The position numbers were made by a program, and so were the translations under genes. A stretch of DNA of 64,000 nucleotides from an uncultured Lachnospiraceae bacterium (lineage in GTDB: Bacteria > Bacillota > Clostridia > Lachnospirales > Lachnospiraceae): the NCBI GenBank assembly GCA_902788555.1, contig CADAKQ010000001.1, positions 124,001 to 188,000 of the forward strand. Direction: 5' to 3'. The first letter of the stretch is position 1; every line of letters begins with the position of its first letter. The notes beneath the pieces were generated by a model. It had not been told where the DNA came from. It made no database searches and saw only the letters and a list, made by a program, of their open reading frames with translations. Shown here piece after piece: positions 18,913 through 27,631 of the stretch.

Positions 18913-20052
18913 ATGAAGCATAAGAAGAAAAATTCATATAGATTAATGCTTATCTTTATTTTAATCTTTGTACTTTCCTTATTGAATATTTCAATAAAGG
19001 ATTATTATTTTAACGAGGAATATGATAACGGAAGAATTGATTTGCAAAGAGCCTATAAAGCAAATGCTGATAATCCGTCGTTTGATGAGGATGACACGGT
19101 TTATTACAATGAAGATAAGCTTGTTATGCCCTCGGGACTTCCCATAGGTATTTATGTTAAGACAAAAGGCGTAATGGTTATAGATACGGGAGTTATAGCA
19201 GGAGAGGACGGCAGGATGTATTCGCCCTGTAAGGATATTTTAAAGCAGGGAGATTATGTTGTTGAAATAAATGGTATGAGTGTAGAAGATAAAAAAAGTA
19301 TGGTTAGTGCCATTGACCAAAGTGATGGTACGCCTATTAAGGTTGTGGTTTTGAGAGATGGTGAAAATCTTTCGTTTGACATCAGCCCTGTTAAGAATTC
19401 TGAAGGAAAATATAAATTAGGACTTTGGGTTAAGGATGATATCTCGGGAATCGGTACACTTACATTTGTGGACGAGGAATCCTTTGCTGCATTGGGACAT
19501 AGTATAAATGACAATGATACCGGAATTATATTTAAGATTTCGGATGGAGCTGTTTACAATGCAAATCTCATCAATATTGTAAAGCCGGATATGAATATGC
19601 CCGGCAGACTTGAAGGTATTATCGATTACTCGTCTTCAAATATAATAGGAAGAATAACTCAAAATACAGAATACGGTATAAGCGGAAGCCTTTCCAAGAA
19701 TTATGATTGTGAAAATCTCGGAGATGAATGGATGAGGATTGCAACAAAAAGTGAGGTAAGTGTCGGACCTGCATATATTTTGTCGGCTATAACCGGTAGT
19801 CCTGTATATTATGAAATAAATATAACCAATGTTAATTATGATAAGGAAAGCGGCAGCAAAAGCATTGAGCTTGAGATTACGGACCCGAGACTGATTTCGC
19901 TGACAGATGGTATAGTTCAAGGAATGAGTGGTACTCCGATTATACAGAATAATCGACTTATCGGTGCAATAACTCACGTTTTTGTAAATGATTCGACTAA
20001 AGGCTACGGAATTTTCATTGAATATATGCTTGAAAAAAATGACGGAAAATGA
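18913..20052 (+). CDS. spoIVB: SpoIVB peptidase (sporulation signalling serine protease)
   Basis: 379 residues. Secreted from the forespore, cleaves SpoIVFA to switch on pro-sigma-K processing in Bacillus. One N-terminal membrane segment (about 10-25), a PDZ domain (residues about 95-165, IAGEDGRMYSPCKDILKQGD region) and the S55 protease domain, with catalytic Ser in GMSGTPIIQNN and the conserved AITHVFVNDSTKGYGIF end. ATG 18913 fits AAGAGGT better than the ATG two codons earlier (18907). It precedes spo0A as in other spore formers. Confidence 0.95.
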   Translation: MKHKKKNSYRLMLIFILIFVLSLLNISIKDYYFNEEYDNGRIDLQRAYKANADNPSFDEDDTVYYNEDKLVMPSGLPIGIYVKTKGVMVIDTGVIAGEDGRMYSPCKDILKQGDYVVEINGMSVEDKKSMVSAIDQSDGTPIKVVVLRDGENLSFDISPVKNSEGKYKLGLWVKDDISGIGTLTFVDEESFAALGHSINDNDTGIIFKISDGAVYNANLINIVKPDMNMPGRLEGIIDYSSSNIIGRITQNTEYGISGSLSKNYDCENLGDEWMRIATKSEVSVGPAYILSAITGSPVYYEINITNVNYDKESGSKSIELEITDPRLISLTDGIVQGMSGTPIIQNNRLIGAITHVFVNDSTKGYGIFIEYMLEKNDGK

Positions 20053-20063
20053 TGTCATTTTTT
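20046..20063 (+). terminator. Weak hairpin at the spoIVB end
   Basis: Six-base stem AAAATG/CATTTT with a T-run, overlapping the spoIVB stop codon. Short, so only a possible terminator. Confidence 0.35.
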
Positions 20064-20091
20064 ACTGTCAGAACTTGCGTGTAATAAGGGG

Positions 20092-20120
20092 TTGTCCTCG
20101 TAAAATCTTAAAATTATAAT
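20092..20120 (+). promoter_or_regulatory. Predicted sigma-A promoter for first spo0A paralogue
   Basis: TTGTCC (20092-20097), 17-base spacer, perfect TATAAT (20115-20120), 35 bases before the ATG. The -35 matches only four of six consensus bases. Confidence 0.45.
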
Positions 20121-20155
20121 GACAATTAATAACAAATGTTGAAAGGAAGGGTTTT

Positions 20156-20950
20156 ATGAGAACAAGAGTATTAATTGTAAAGCATGACACTAAAAGTGCT
20201 GCTGACATAAGAAAAAAACTGGAGAAAAAAGGAGATATAGAAATAATTGGAACGGTTTATGATGGTAAGAATGCAGTTTCTTCTATAAGAAATAATTCTC
20301 CTGATGTTGTGATTATGGATTTGCTTCTTCCTAATGTAGACGGAATAGCTGTTATGGATGAAATAAATCAGATAAATGATAAGAATTATAAATTTATAGT
20401 TAATGCCAATGCAAGTCAGATAAAATTTATAGAAGCATCCTATAAGGGATGTTTTGGAAATATACTGGTAAATATAGTTGATGAGAATATAAATAATTAT
20501 GATTTGTATAAGGAGGTTTTAGCTCTTTCCAAATCCAAGGCTAAAGATATATTGGTTATTTCGGAAGAGGAAAATGAAGGTAAGGAGCTTAGCCGTCTTG
20601 AGGTTATGGTTACGGATATAATTCATGAAATAGGTGTCCCGGCACATATTAAGGGTTATCAATACTTGAGAACCTCGATAATTATGTCTGTAAATGATAT
20701 GGAGATGCTTAACTCAATTACTAAGCTTTTATATCCTTCGATAGCCAAAATGTATAATACAACACCTTCGAGAGTGGAGAGAGCCATAAGGCATGCAATT
20801 GAGGTTGCATGGAGCAGAGGAAAAACGGATACTATAAATGAGCTTTTCGGATATACGATGGGTTCGGGTAGAATTAAACCGACAAATTCAGAATTTATTG
20901 CTCTTATAGCAGATAAAATACGTCTTGATAATAAGGTGAAAATTGCGTAA
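20156..20950 (+). CDS. Spo0A paralogue 1, degenerate receiver plus intact DNA-binding domain
   Basis: 264 residues. C-terminal Spo0A_C domain is well kept, including the recognition helix [18 protein letters not shown] and the end [14 protein letters not shown]. In the N-terminal receiver the phosphoacceptor Asp55 is present (VVIMDLLLP). The two acidic metal ligands equivalent to Bacillus Asp10/Asp11 are Lys9 and His10, the switch Thr is Asn83, and the conserved Lys of the KP motif is Val105. Normal phosphorelay activation therefore looks unlikely; it may be constitutive, ligand-controlled, or act on the second copy. GAAAGGAAGG precedes the ATG. A second paralogue follows 118 bases downstream. 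Confidence 0.9.
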   Translation: MRTRVLIVKHDTKSAADIRKKLEKKGDIEIIGTVYDGKNAVSSIRNNSPDVVIMDLLLPNVDGIAVMDEINQINDKNYKFIVNANASQIKFIEASYKGCFGNILVNIVDENINNYDLYKEVLALSKSKAKDILVISEEENEGKELSRLEVMVTDIIHEIGVPAHIKGYQYLRTSIIMSVNDMEMLNSITKLLYPSIAKMYNTTPSRVERAIRHAIEVAWSRGKTDTINELFGYTMGSGRIKPTNSEFIALIADKIRLDNKVKIA

Positions 20951-20964
20951 ATTCGTTATTATTA

Positions 20965-20971
20965 TGTCGAA
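20965..20971 (+). promoter_or_regulatory. Candidate 0A box upstream of second spo0A
   Basis: TGTCGAA, the core Spo0A-binding heptamer, lies 20 bases upstream of the -35 of the second spo0A. The same heptamer also occurs within coding sequence in this window (in ffh for example), so the case rests on position. Suggests auto- or cross-regulation. Confidence 0.45.
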
Positions 20972-20991
20972 AAAATTGCGAAAACTACGGG

Positions 20992-21018
20992 TTGACATCG
21001 ATAATTTTAGAATATAAT
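20992..21018 (+). promoter_or_regulatory. Predicted promoter for second spo0A
   Basis: Perfect TTGACA (20992-20997). The -10 is either TATAAT at 21013-21018 (15-base spacer) or TAATAT at 21015-21020 (17-base spacer). Start codon is 50 bases further on. Confidence 0.55.
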
Positions 21019-21068
21019 ATCTCTTTTTGTGGTTGTAAGGGAGATATGGAAAGTTGAGGAGTTAGATA

Positions 21069-21863
21069 ATGACACAATCATGTACCAATATTGTAATCGC
21101 CGATTCAGGTTATGAGGTTTTATCCAAGCAGTTGGAGTCAAAGACACATAATGTAAATATTCTTGCATCCACAGATGATGGCAGTAAAATATATGATATG
21201 ATAAAAGAAAGACCCCCTGAGATACTGCTGATAGATGTATTTTTATCCAAGGTTGACGGGCTGGAGGTGGTTGAGCAGATTAGAGCGGACGAGTCCTTAA
21301 GCTCTATGAAAATTATTTTTTTATCAACCGTAGGTTCGCCGAGAATAATAAATATGGCATTTAATCTCGGAGCAGACTATTACATAATGAAGCCGTGCAA
21401 CCCTGAAATAATACTGAAAAGGATTATTCAAATGACTAATATAAATAAGAAAGATATAGATGATGAAGAGGATATTGATATGGAGGAAAGTGATATTTAC
21501 AGTGGAAACTCCATAGAAAATGATGTTACGGCAATTATAAGGGAATTGGGAATACCTGCCCATATAAAGGGATATCAGTATATAAGGGAAGGTATAATCA
21601 TGGCAATAAATGATATGAATATGCTTAATTATATAACCAAGCTTTTGTATCCTAATATAGCAAAAAAATATAAAACTACTTCAAGCAGTGTGGAAAGAGC
21701 CATAAGACATGCCATAGAGGTGGCATGGAGCAGAGGTCAGATTGACGTTATCGAGAAAATGTTCGGATATACCGTAAGTGCAGGAAAAGGAAAACCAACT
21801 AATTCGGAATTTATAGCACTTATAGCAGATAAACTTAGAATAGAGTATAAACTCAGAGCTTAA
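21069..21863 (+). CDS. spo0A: Spo0A paralogue 2, the more canonical sporulation master regulator
   Basis: 264 residues. Receiver keeps Asp12, the phosphoacceptor Asp56 (LLIDVFLS), Ser86 at the switch Thr/Ser position and Lys108 in IMKPCNPE. The second acidic ligand (Bacillus Asp11) is Ser13. The C-terminal DNA-binding domain has [18 protein letters not shown] and matches paralogue 1 closely. Of the two copies this is the better candidate for a phosphorylated Spo0A. It has its own promoter with an adjacent candidate 0A box and ends at a two-way terminator. Confidence 0.93.
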   Translation: MTQSCTNIVIADSGYEVLSKQLESKTHNVNILASTDDGSKIYDMIKERPPEILLIDVFLSKVDGLEVVEQIRADESLSSMKIIFLSTVGSPRIINMAFNLGADYYIMKPCNPEIILKRIIQMTNINKKDIDDEEDIDMEESDIYSGNSIENDVTAIIRELGIPAHIKGYQYIREGIIMAINDMNMLNYITKLLYPNIAKKYKTTSSSVERAIRHAIEVAWSRGQIDVIEKMFGYTVSAGKGKPTNSEFIALIADKLRIEYKLRA

Positions 21864-21878
21864 TTGCTTTGTTAATAT

Positions 21879-21908
21879 AAAAAAATGAGGCCTAAGCCTC
21901 ATTTTTTT
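21879..21908. terminator. Two-way terminator between spo0A and the DUF6465-like gene
   Basis: Stem TGAGGC/GCCTCA with CTAA loop, flanked by an A-run on the left and a T-run on the right, so it can end transcription in both directions. Confidence 0.85.
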
Positions 21909-21916
21909 GTTCATTT

Positions 21917-22117
21917 TTATTCAATTACGAAGCTTCCTGTTTCATCGTCGTTGAATACATAATATGCTGTATTCTCCTCAGGCTTGATATAAAGCTTTAA
22001 GGATTTAAGCTCAGCGGCTTTTTTTCCGCTTTTTGTCCAAATTGACTTTGCTTCCTTTATAAGAGATGCTTCATCAATCTGTTTACCATAGTATTCTACA
22101 TAAAAGTTCGATTTCAT
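21917..22117 (-). CDS. Small DUF6465-type protein of unknown function
   Basis: 66 residues. Reads MKSNFYVEYYGKQIDE at the start and LYIKPEENTAYYVFNDDETG near the end, a pattern I know from small Lachnospiraceae proteins grouped as DUF6465. No catalytic motif, no membrane segment; compact alpha/beta protein. AGGGGGT lies about 8 bases before the ATG. Convergent with spo0A. Function unknown. Confidence 0.8.
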   Translation of the reverse strand: MKSNFYVEYYGKQIDEASLIKEAKSIWTKSGKKAAELKSLKLYIKPEENTAYYVFNDDETGSFVIE

Positions 22118-22208
22118 AGATAATACCCCCTATAAATAAAATTATTACCTAAACATTTTAATAATATAACAATTACCAAAAAAAAGCAATATAATAAAAA
22201 ACAATTTC

Positions 22209-22237
22209 TTGTTAATTAAAATATAATATGGTAGAAT
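22209..22237 (+). promoter_or_regulatory. Predicted sigma-A promoter
   Basis: TTGTTA (22209-22214), 17-base spacer, TAGAAT (22232-22237), 35 bases before the start of the acidic membrane protein. Confidence 0.5.
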
Positions 22238-22271
22238 ATATTCTGTATATTTTTGTTTAGTGGAGGCAGTG

Positions 22272-23888
22272 ATGGACGAGAACTACCTTGATGATTTGCT
22301 TAATGCGGTATCATCGGATAACAAAAAGAATAGTAAGGTTGATGAATCCGTTGAGAAGGATTCCGGCGTAAATATAGATATGGGTGATTTGTCGGATCTG
22401 TCTTTGGATGAATTTGACGATTTGGACAGTCTTGATTTGGGTGACCTTGACTTTGATGATATTGACTTTGATGATATTGATATAACAAGTCTTGACAGTA
22501 AACCAAAGAAGAAGGTTAAGGAAGAACAGGAGGATTTTTCTCTTGATGCTTTATTTGATGAGCCGGAGGAACAGTCGGATAGTATTGATGATGCCGAAGA
22601 TTTGGAGGCATTTCTTGATGAACCGGAAAAAGAGTTCATGTCTTATGTTGAGTCGGGACGGGAGCCTGTAGCAGAGCCGGAGCTTGAACCTGAACCTATA
22701 CCTGAACCGATACCGGAGCCTGTAGCAGAGCCGGAGCTTGAACCTGAACCTATACCTGAACCGATACCGGAAGCTTCCAATCAGGAAGAAGCTTCACAGG
22801 ATTCTTCATCGCTTTCTGTAGACGATATGGACTTGGATGACCTTTTTTCAGCTCTCGGAATAGAAGATGAAAGTAAGGTTGAGGAGGATTATGTAAAATC
22901 AGAGGATTCGTCTTTGGATGCTATGTCAGGCGATTTGTCTGATTTGGGTGAGGTGTTTGGCGACTTTTCTACCTCTGATGCCTTGGGAGAACCGGATGAA
23001 TTTGGTTCGCTTGATGATATAGCGGATATCTCCGAGGTTAAGTCCGAAGCAGGCAAAAAGGCGAAGAAGGAGAAAAAAGCTAAGGGTAAAGCCAAAGCAG
23101 ATAAAGAAACAAAGGAAAAGAAGACGCTCTCACAGATTCTCTTTGGTGAGCCTGATGCAGAGGAGCTTGAAGAAGAGGAAAAGCTTAAGGCAAAAAAAGC
23201 GGCTAAGAAAGAGGAACGTGCCAAAAAGAAAGAAGAAAATAAGGAGAAGAAGGCAGAAAAGCTTGAGCTTAAAAAGACAACTGATGACAAAAAGAAGGCA
23301 GAGAAGCTTGAAAAGAAAAAGGTAAAGGCAGAGGCTGCTGAAGAAGAGGCCAAGCTCGAAGCCGAAGAAAACGGTAAGCCTGTTTCAAAGGTTCTTACGG
23401 GAATTATATTTGGCGCATTTGCAGCATTGGCTGCTGTGGTTATTCTGGGAACAAACGCGTTTAATTATAAAAGAGTAATAAAGAAGGCTGCTGATTATTT
23501 TGAAAGACAACGCTACAGACTTGCATATGATGAGGTTGCAGGTGTGGATGTCAAGGAAAAGGATCAGGAGCTTAAGGACAGAATTTATACGGTTATGTAT
23601 GTCGAAAGACTATATGAGTCTTATGAAAACAATATGAAGCTTAACAGGCCGGACAAGGCTCTTGACTCACTTATTAGAGGACTTGAAAAGTATGATGAGC
23701 ATTATGATGAAGCGGTTGAGCTTGAGATTGTTGATGATATTAACCTGTGTAGGAGTAATATTTTAAGTGCATTATCGGTGACCTTCGATATATCAGAGGA
23801 TACGGCATATGAGATTATGGAATATGACGGACAGGAATATATAGATGCTTTGGCAAGGTATAGTGAAAGCATTCAAACGGGTGAATAA
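22272..23888 (+). CDS. Acidic/lysine-rich single-pass membrane protein, unknown function
   Basis: 538 residues. Residues 1-260 are very acidic (many Asp/Glu, DLDFDDIDFDDIDI) with a Pro-Glu repeat; 260-370 is a Lys/Glu-rich charged helix; one membrane segment lies near 380-400 (GIIFGAFAALAAVVILG); the remaining 140 residues are helical and could form TPR-like repeats. The cytosol-facing charged half suggests a scaffold, but this is inference. ATG 22272 is preceded by GGAGG with 5-base spacing. It ends 1 base before hisH, so it is probably co-transcribed with hisH-hisF. Confidence 0.85.
   Translation: MDENYLDDLLNAVSSDNKKNSKVDESVEKDSGVNIDMGDLSDLSLDEFDDLDSLDLGDLDFDDIDFDDIDITSLDSKPKKKVKEEQEDFSLDALFDEPEEQSDSIDDAEDLEAFLDEPEKEFMSYVESGREPVAEPELEPEPIPEPIPEPVAEPELEPEPIPEPIPEASNQEEASQDSSSLSVDDMDLDDLFSALGIEDESKVEEDYVKSEDSSLDAMSGDLSDLGEVFGDFSTSDALGEPDEFGSLDDIADISEVKSEAGKKAKKEKKAKGKAKADKETKEKKTLSQILFGEPDAEELEEEEKLKAKKAAKKEERAKKKEENKEKKAEKLELKKTTDDKKKAEKLEKKKVKAEAAEEEAKLEAEENGKPVSKVLTGIIFGAFAALAAVVILGTNAFNYKRVIKKAADYFERQRYRLAYDEVAGVDVKEKDQELKDRIYTVMYVERLYESYENNMKLNRPDKALDSLIRGLEKYDEHYDEAVELEIVDDINLCRSNILSALSVTFDISEDTAYEIMEYDGQEYIDALARYSESIQTGE
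22661..22768 (+). repeat. Perfect 54-bp tandem duplication inside the acidic protein
   Basis: Units 22661-22714 and 22715-22768 are identical, encoding two copies of an 18-residue Pro/Glu unit (EPVAEPELEPEPIPEPIP). Identity at the DNA level implies a recent duplication. Confidence 0.95.
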
Positions 23889-23889
23889 A

Positions 23890-24495
23890 ATGATTTCGAT
23901 TTTGGATTATGATGCAGGCAATATAAAAAGTGTTGAAAAAGCGGTGGCATACCTTGGAGAAGAAGGTATTATAACAAGGGATAGGGATACTATTCTTGCA
24001 AGTGATAAGATTATTTTGCCCGGAGTGGGAAGCTTTGGCGATGCGATGGATAAGCTTCGTGAATATAAGCTTTGTGATGTTATATATGATGTTGTTGAGG
24101 CAGGACGCCCTTTTTTGGGTATATGTCTTGGTCTGCAGCTTTTATATAAGGAAAGTGAAGAAAGTCCCGGGGCGGTCGGTCTTGGTATACTCGATGGTGT
24201 GATAAAAAGAATTCCAGACAGAGAGGGGCTGAAGGTTCCGCATATAGGATGGAATTCTTTGAATATTAAAAAGGGAGCCAGGCTCTTTAGGGATGTTCCT
24301 GACAATTCGTATGTTTATTTTGTACATTCGTATTATCTTGAATCGGGAAATAAAGAAGATGTTGCTGCAACTACTGAGTATTCCACACTTATTCATGCCT
24401 CTGTCGAGCACGAAAATGTTTTTGCCTGTCAGTTTCATCCTGAAAAAAGCTCTGAGGTCGGACTTAAAATACTGAAGAATTTTATCGAATTATAG
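23890..24495 (+). CDS. hisH: Imidazole glycerol phosphate synthase, glutaminase subunit
   Basis: 201 residues. Class I glutamine amidotransferase giving ammonia to HisF in histidine synthesis. Starts [18 protein letters not shown]; nucleophile Cys in [10 protein letters not shown]; catalytic His and Glu in [12 protein letters not shown]. The ATG lies 1 base after the upstream stop. hisF follows after 14 bases. No other his genes are within the window. Confidence 0.96.
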   Translation: MISILDYDAGNIKSVEKAVAYLGEEGIITRDRDTILASDKIILPGVGSFGDAMDKLREYKLCDVIYDVVEAGRPFLGICLGLQLLYKESEESPGAVGLGILDGVIKRIPDREGLKVPHIGWNSLNIKKGARLFRDVPDNSYVYFVHSYYLESGNKEDVAATTEYSTLIHASVEHENVFACQFHPEKSSEVGLKILKNFIEL

Positions 24496-24509
24496 TATGG
24501 AGGATTTAT

Positions 24510-25271
24510 ATGCATACGAAAAGGATTATCCCTTGCCTTGACGTCAATAACGGTCGAGTTGTCAAGGGAATTAATTTTGTTAATTTAAAGGATGCCGGAG
24601 ATCCTGTTTCAGTAGGTGCCGCCTACGATAAGGCAGGAGCCGATGAGTTGGTTTTTCTGGATATAACGGCTTCCTCTGATGCAAGAAGTATTGTTGTGGA
24701 TATGGTAAGACGCGTTGCCGAAAATGTATTTATTCCTTTTACGGTTGGCGGAGGTATCAGGACTGTTGAGGATTTTAAGGAGATTTTAAGAGAGGGTGCC
24801 GATAAGGTTTCGGTAAATTCTGCTGCCATTGATAATCCTACTCTGGTAAGTGATGCCGCAGATAAATTTGGAAGTCAATGTGTGGTTGTTGCTATAGATG
24901 CAAGAAGGAAAAATGACGGTACCGGATGGACTATATATAAGCATGGCGGACGTATTGATACAGGTATAGATGCAATCGAATGGGCAATTAAGATGGATAA
25001 GCTCGGAGCAGGAGAGCTTCTTCTTACAAGTATGGATTGTGACGGAACCAAGGCAGGATATGATATTGAGCTTACAAAACTCGTATCTGAAAATGTTTCG
25101 ATTCCTGTCATTGCCTCAGGTGGTGCGGGAACAAAGGAGCATTTTTATGAGGCACTTACTTACGGAAAGGCGGATGCGGCACTGGCTGCCTCACTTTTTC
25201 ATTATAAAGAGCTTGAGATAATGGACTTGAAAAAATATCTTGATGAGAAAAATGTCTCGGTCAGATTATAA
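24510..25271 (+). CDS. hisF: Imidazole glycerol phosphate synthase, cyclase subunit
   Basis: 253 residues, TIM barrel. Makes imidazole glycerol phosphate and AICAR with ammonia from HisH. Catalytic Asp in [15 protein letters not shown] and in [10 protein letters not shown]; phosphate-binding [11 protein letters not shown] and [17 protein letters not shown] lies 8 bases before the ATG. The hisH-hisF pair away from the rest of the pathway is notable but the proteins look complete. Confidence 0.97.
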   Translation: MHTKRIIPCLDVNNGRVVKGINFVNLKDAGDPVSVGAAYDKAGADELVFLDITASSDARSIVVDMVRRVAENVFIPFTVGGGIRTVEDFKEILREGADKVSVNSAAIDNPTLVSDAADKFGSQCVVVAIDARRKNDGTGWTIYKHGGRIDTGIDAIEWAIKMDKLGAGELLLTSMDCDGTKAGYDIELTKLVSENVSIPVIASGGAGTKEHFYEALTYGKADAALAASLFHYKELEIMDLKKYLDEKNVSVRL

Positions 25272-25338
25272 ATTTAAATATAATAATTATTGGTTTGTAA
25301 AAAAACTAAATAATTTACAGATGGGAAATTACCTTATT

Positions 25339-25758
25339 ATGATTACGTTAATAGAAAATGAAATTACAGTTGATGAATATCTTGACATACGAGCCAGGGT
25401 TAATTGGAAAAGACTTTCTTTAAATCAGGCGAAAAAGGCACTTTCTAACTGCCTTTTTAATGTTAAAGCCGTGGATGAAGAGGGTAATATGATTGGAATG
25501 GGGCGTATAGTCGGCGATGGTGCCGTTATATGCTATATACAGGATTTGATTGTTATACCGACGGCACAAAATAAGGGCGTGGGAAGCATTATAATCAAAA
25601 GACTTAAGGAATATGTATATGGGCTAAGAGAGGAAAATACAACTATGATGCTTTGTCTTATGTGCGCAAAGGGACGTGAAAAATTTTATATTGACAATGG
25701 ATTTACAGCAAGACCTACTGAAGCACTTGGTCCCGGTATGATAATGTATATGGAATAA
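25339..25758 (+). CDS. GNAT family N-acetyltransferase
   Basis: 139 residues from ATG 25339. Acetyl-CoA-dependent acetyltransferase; the binding loop IPTAQNKGVGSIIIKRL is the GNAT Q-x-x-G-x-G motif, and the C-terminal FYIDNGFTARP is usual. Substrate not predictable. The frame is open upstream to 25240 inside hisF, but homologues begin near MITLIENEITVDEY and no good ribosome site marks a unique start, so the N-terminus is uncertain. A long terminator follows. Confidence 0.8.
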   Translation: MITLIENEITVDEYLDIRARVNWKRLSLNQAKKALSNCLFNVKAVDEEGNMIGMGRIVGDGAVICYIQDLIVIPTAQNKGVGSIIIKRLKEYVYGLREENTTMMLCLMCAKGREKFYIDNGFTARPTEALGPGMIMYME

Positions 25759-25760
25759 AT

Positions 25761-25803
25761 AAAGACAAAAAACTCCGCATGTACTGCGGAGTTTTTTGTC
25801 TTT
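25761..25803. terminator. Strong two-way terminator
   Basis: Perfect 19-bp stem (25761-25779 with 25785-25803), loop TGTAC, with A- and T-runs built into the stem. It overlaps the stop codon of the convergent HPr-like gene. Confidence 0.9.
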
Positions 25804-26035
25804 ATTCTGCAAGATATGGTTTAATTGCTGCCATAATATCTTCTTCTTCATTTTCAGTATGAATATGAAGCTCGATTGGCTTGGATATATCCAAACTGAA
25901 AATACCCATAATTGACTTTGCATCTATAACATATCTTCCTGAAACAAGGTCAAATTCTGCATTAAAACCACTGATATCATTTACAAAGCTTTTCACCTTG
26001 TCAATGGAATTAAGTGATATCTTTACTGCTAACAT
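25802..26035 (-). CDS. HPr-like protein lacking the phospho-histidine
   Basis: 77 residues with an HPr fold signature: AKSIMGIFSLDI matches the Ser46 region of HPr, with Ser41 here, and EEDIMAAIKPYL the last helix. The His15 motif (IHARP in true HPr) is absent; the equivalent stretch reads SIDKVKSFVND with no His. It cannot therefore accept phosphate from enzyme I in the normal way. It may be a Crh-like regulatory protein acting through the Ser site, which is inference. GAGGAGG precedes the ATG. Confidence 0.82.
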   Translation of the reverse strand: MLAVKISLNSIDKVKSFVNDISGFNAEFDLVSGRYVIDAKSIMGIFSLDISKPIELHIHTENEEEDIMAAIKPYLAE

Positions 26036-26150
26036 ATCAAATCCTCCTCATTTATATTTTTAATTTGATTTACAATTATTACACGTATATGTTACTATAA
26101 TATAAGTTTAAGAAGTAAAAGTCAATATTATCCGGGAGATTTTTGGTAAA

Positions 26151-27446
26151 ATGTCAGAAGCATTAAAAGGTAAAAGATTTTCAATATATACATTGGGCTG
26201 TAAGGTGAATCAATATGAATCAGACAGTATGGAGGCCATACTAAAGGATAAAGGAGCATTGGCTGTAGCCTTTTTTGAACCGTCGGATATCGTAATTATT
26301 AATACCTGTGCAGTTACCAATATGGCAGAAAAAAAATCCAGACAGATAATTCATCGCGCCAAGAAAATTAATCCTGATTGTGTGTGCGTGGCATGTGGCT
26401 GTTATGTCCAGTCCGGTAAAGAGGTACTTGAAAAGGATAAAGCGGTTGATTTAATTGTCAGCAATAACAGAAAGAAGGATATTGCAAGAATTCTTGAGGA
26501 GTATTTTGACGGGGAAAGTATAATTGATAATTATATTGATATAAATAAAACCAATGAATATGAAAGTATGATGCTTTATAAGCCGGGAGAGCATACGAGG
26601 GCTTATGTTAAGGTTCAGGACGGATGTAATAATTTTTGTACATATTGCATAATTCCTTATACAAGAGGACGTATAAGAAGCAGAGCTCTTGATGATGTTA
26701 TAAATGAGCTTAAGATGTTATCATTAAATGGAGTTAAAGAAGTTGTTGTAACCGGTATTAATCTTCCGTCATATAAGGATGAAGAAGGACATGAGCTTAC
26801 TGACTTGCTTTTGGAGGCGACTAAAATAGAAGGTATAAAACGTATAAGGATGGGCTCTCTTGAACCTCGTGTCATAACTGAGGAATTTCTTGCTGCCATA
26901 AGCAGAGAAGAAAAAATTTGTCCGCATTTCCATCTTTCTTTACAAAGTGCCTGCAATGCTACTCTTAAAAGGATGAATAGAAAATATACGATAGAGGAGT
27001 ATATGGAAAGATGCGAGCTTATAAGGAAATATTATGATAAGCCTGCAATTACCACGGATATTATAGTCGGATTTCCGGGAGAAACGGATGACGAATTCGA
27101 AACAACGTATAAAAATCTTGAAAAGCTTAATCTTTATGAGATGCATATTTTTAAGTATTCAAAAAGAAAGGGAACACTTGCGGCTACGATGGATAATCAG
27201 GTAGCTGAAGAGATAAAAAATGAAAGAAGCGATCGCCTTTTAGAAATGGTTGTAAGACATAAGAAGGCATACGAGGATTTATTTAAGAATACTAAGGTTA
27301 AAATTCTTGCAGAAGAGTATGAAGCTGCAAAAAACGGAGTCTTTTTGCTTAAGGGTCATACGGAAAGATATTTGTATATAGAAAAAGAGTTTGATGAGGC
27401 TTTTTGCAGGAGAAATATTAATGAATTTGTTGAAATTGAAATTTAA
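26151..27446 (+). CDS. mtaB: tRNA (t6A37) methylthiotransferase MtaB
   Basis: 431 residues. Radical-SAM enzyme converting t6A37 to ms2t6A37 in tRNA. N-terminal UPF0004 domain with cysteines in TLGCKVNQYESD, INTCAVTN and ACGCYVQSG for the second iron-sulfur cluster; radical SAM CNNFCTYCIIPYTRGRIRSR near residue 155; C-terminal TRAM-like region. The start motif and the CKVNQYES spelling favour MtaB over MiaB or RimO. GGGAGA lies 11 bases before the ATG. Confidence 0.95.
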   Translation: MSEALKGKRFSIYTLGCKVNQYESDSMEAILKDKGALAVAFFEPSDIVIINTCAVTNMAEKKSRQIIHRAKKINPDCVCVACGCYVQSGKEVLEKDKAVDLIVSNNRKKDIARILEEYFDGESIIDNYIDINKTNEYESMMLYKPGEHTRAYVKVQDGCNNFCTYCIIPYTRGRIRSRALDDVINELKMLSLNGVKEVVVTGINLPSYKDEEGHELTDLLLEATKIEGIKRIRMGSLEPRVITEEFLAAISREEKICPHFHLSLQSACNATLKRMNRKYTIEEYMERCELIRKYYDKPAITTDIIVGFPGETDDEFETTYKNLEKLNLYEMHIFKYSKRKGTLAATMDNQVAEEIKNERSDRLLEMVVRHKKAYEDLFKNTKVKILAEEYEAAKNGVFLLKGHTERYLYIEKEFDEAFCRRNINEFVEIEI

Positions 27447-27468
27447 ATAAAAAAAAATAAAAAAACAG

Positions 27469-27497
27469 TTGCATTATTTTAAACCATCTGATATACT
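27469..27497 (+). promoter_or_regulatory. Promoter of tRNA-Glu
   Basis: TTGCAT (27469-27474), 17-base spacer, TATACT (27492-27497), 21 bases before the tRNA. Confidence 0.65.
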
Positions 27498-27518
27498 AAT
27501 CAAGGTTTAAATAAAGAT

Positions 27519-27590
27519 GGTCGATTGGTCAAGCGGCTAAGACGTCGCCCTCTCACGGCGAAAACAGGGGTTCGATTCCCCTATCGACTG
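27519..27590 (+). tRNA. tRNA-Glu (anticodon CTC)
   Basis: Complete cloverleaf of 72 bases: acceptor GGTCGAT with ATCGACT (first pair G-T), anticodon stem TCGCC/GGCGA with loop CTCTCAC giving anticodon CTC, T-arm AGGGG/CCCCT with TTCGATT loop. CCA is not encoded. It stands alone with its own promoter and terminator. Confidence 0.95.
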
Positions 27591-27594
27591 CTGT

Positions 27595-27630
27595 AAAGAT
27601 TCTGAGTTTTATGGCTTAGAATCTTTTTTT
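27595..27630 (+). terminator. Terminator of tRNA-Glu
   Basis: Stem 27595-27606 with 27615-27626 (one G-T pair), eight-base loop, then T-run. Confidence 0.8.
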
Positions 27631-27631
27631 A

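Noticed and set aside
22661..22768. Short direct repeats as a possible CRISPR
   Set aside because: Only two units, no spacers, in frame within a protein gene.
22889..23353. Ser/Phe/Ala-rich open frame on the minus strand, 154 codons
   Set aside because: It is the complement of the Lys/Glu-rich coding repeat of the membrane protein; no ribosome site and strongly biased composition.
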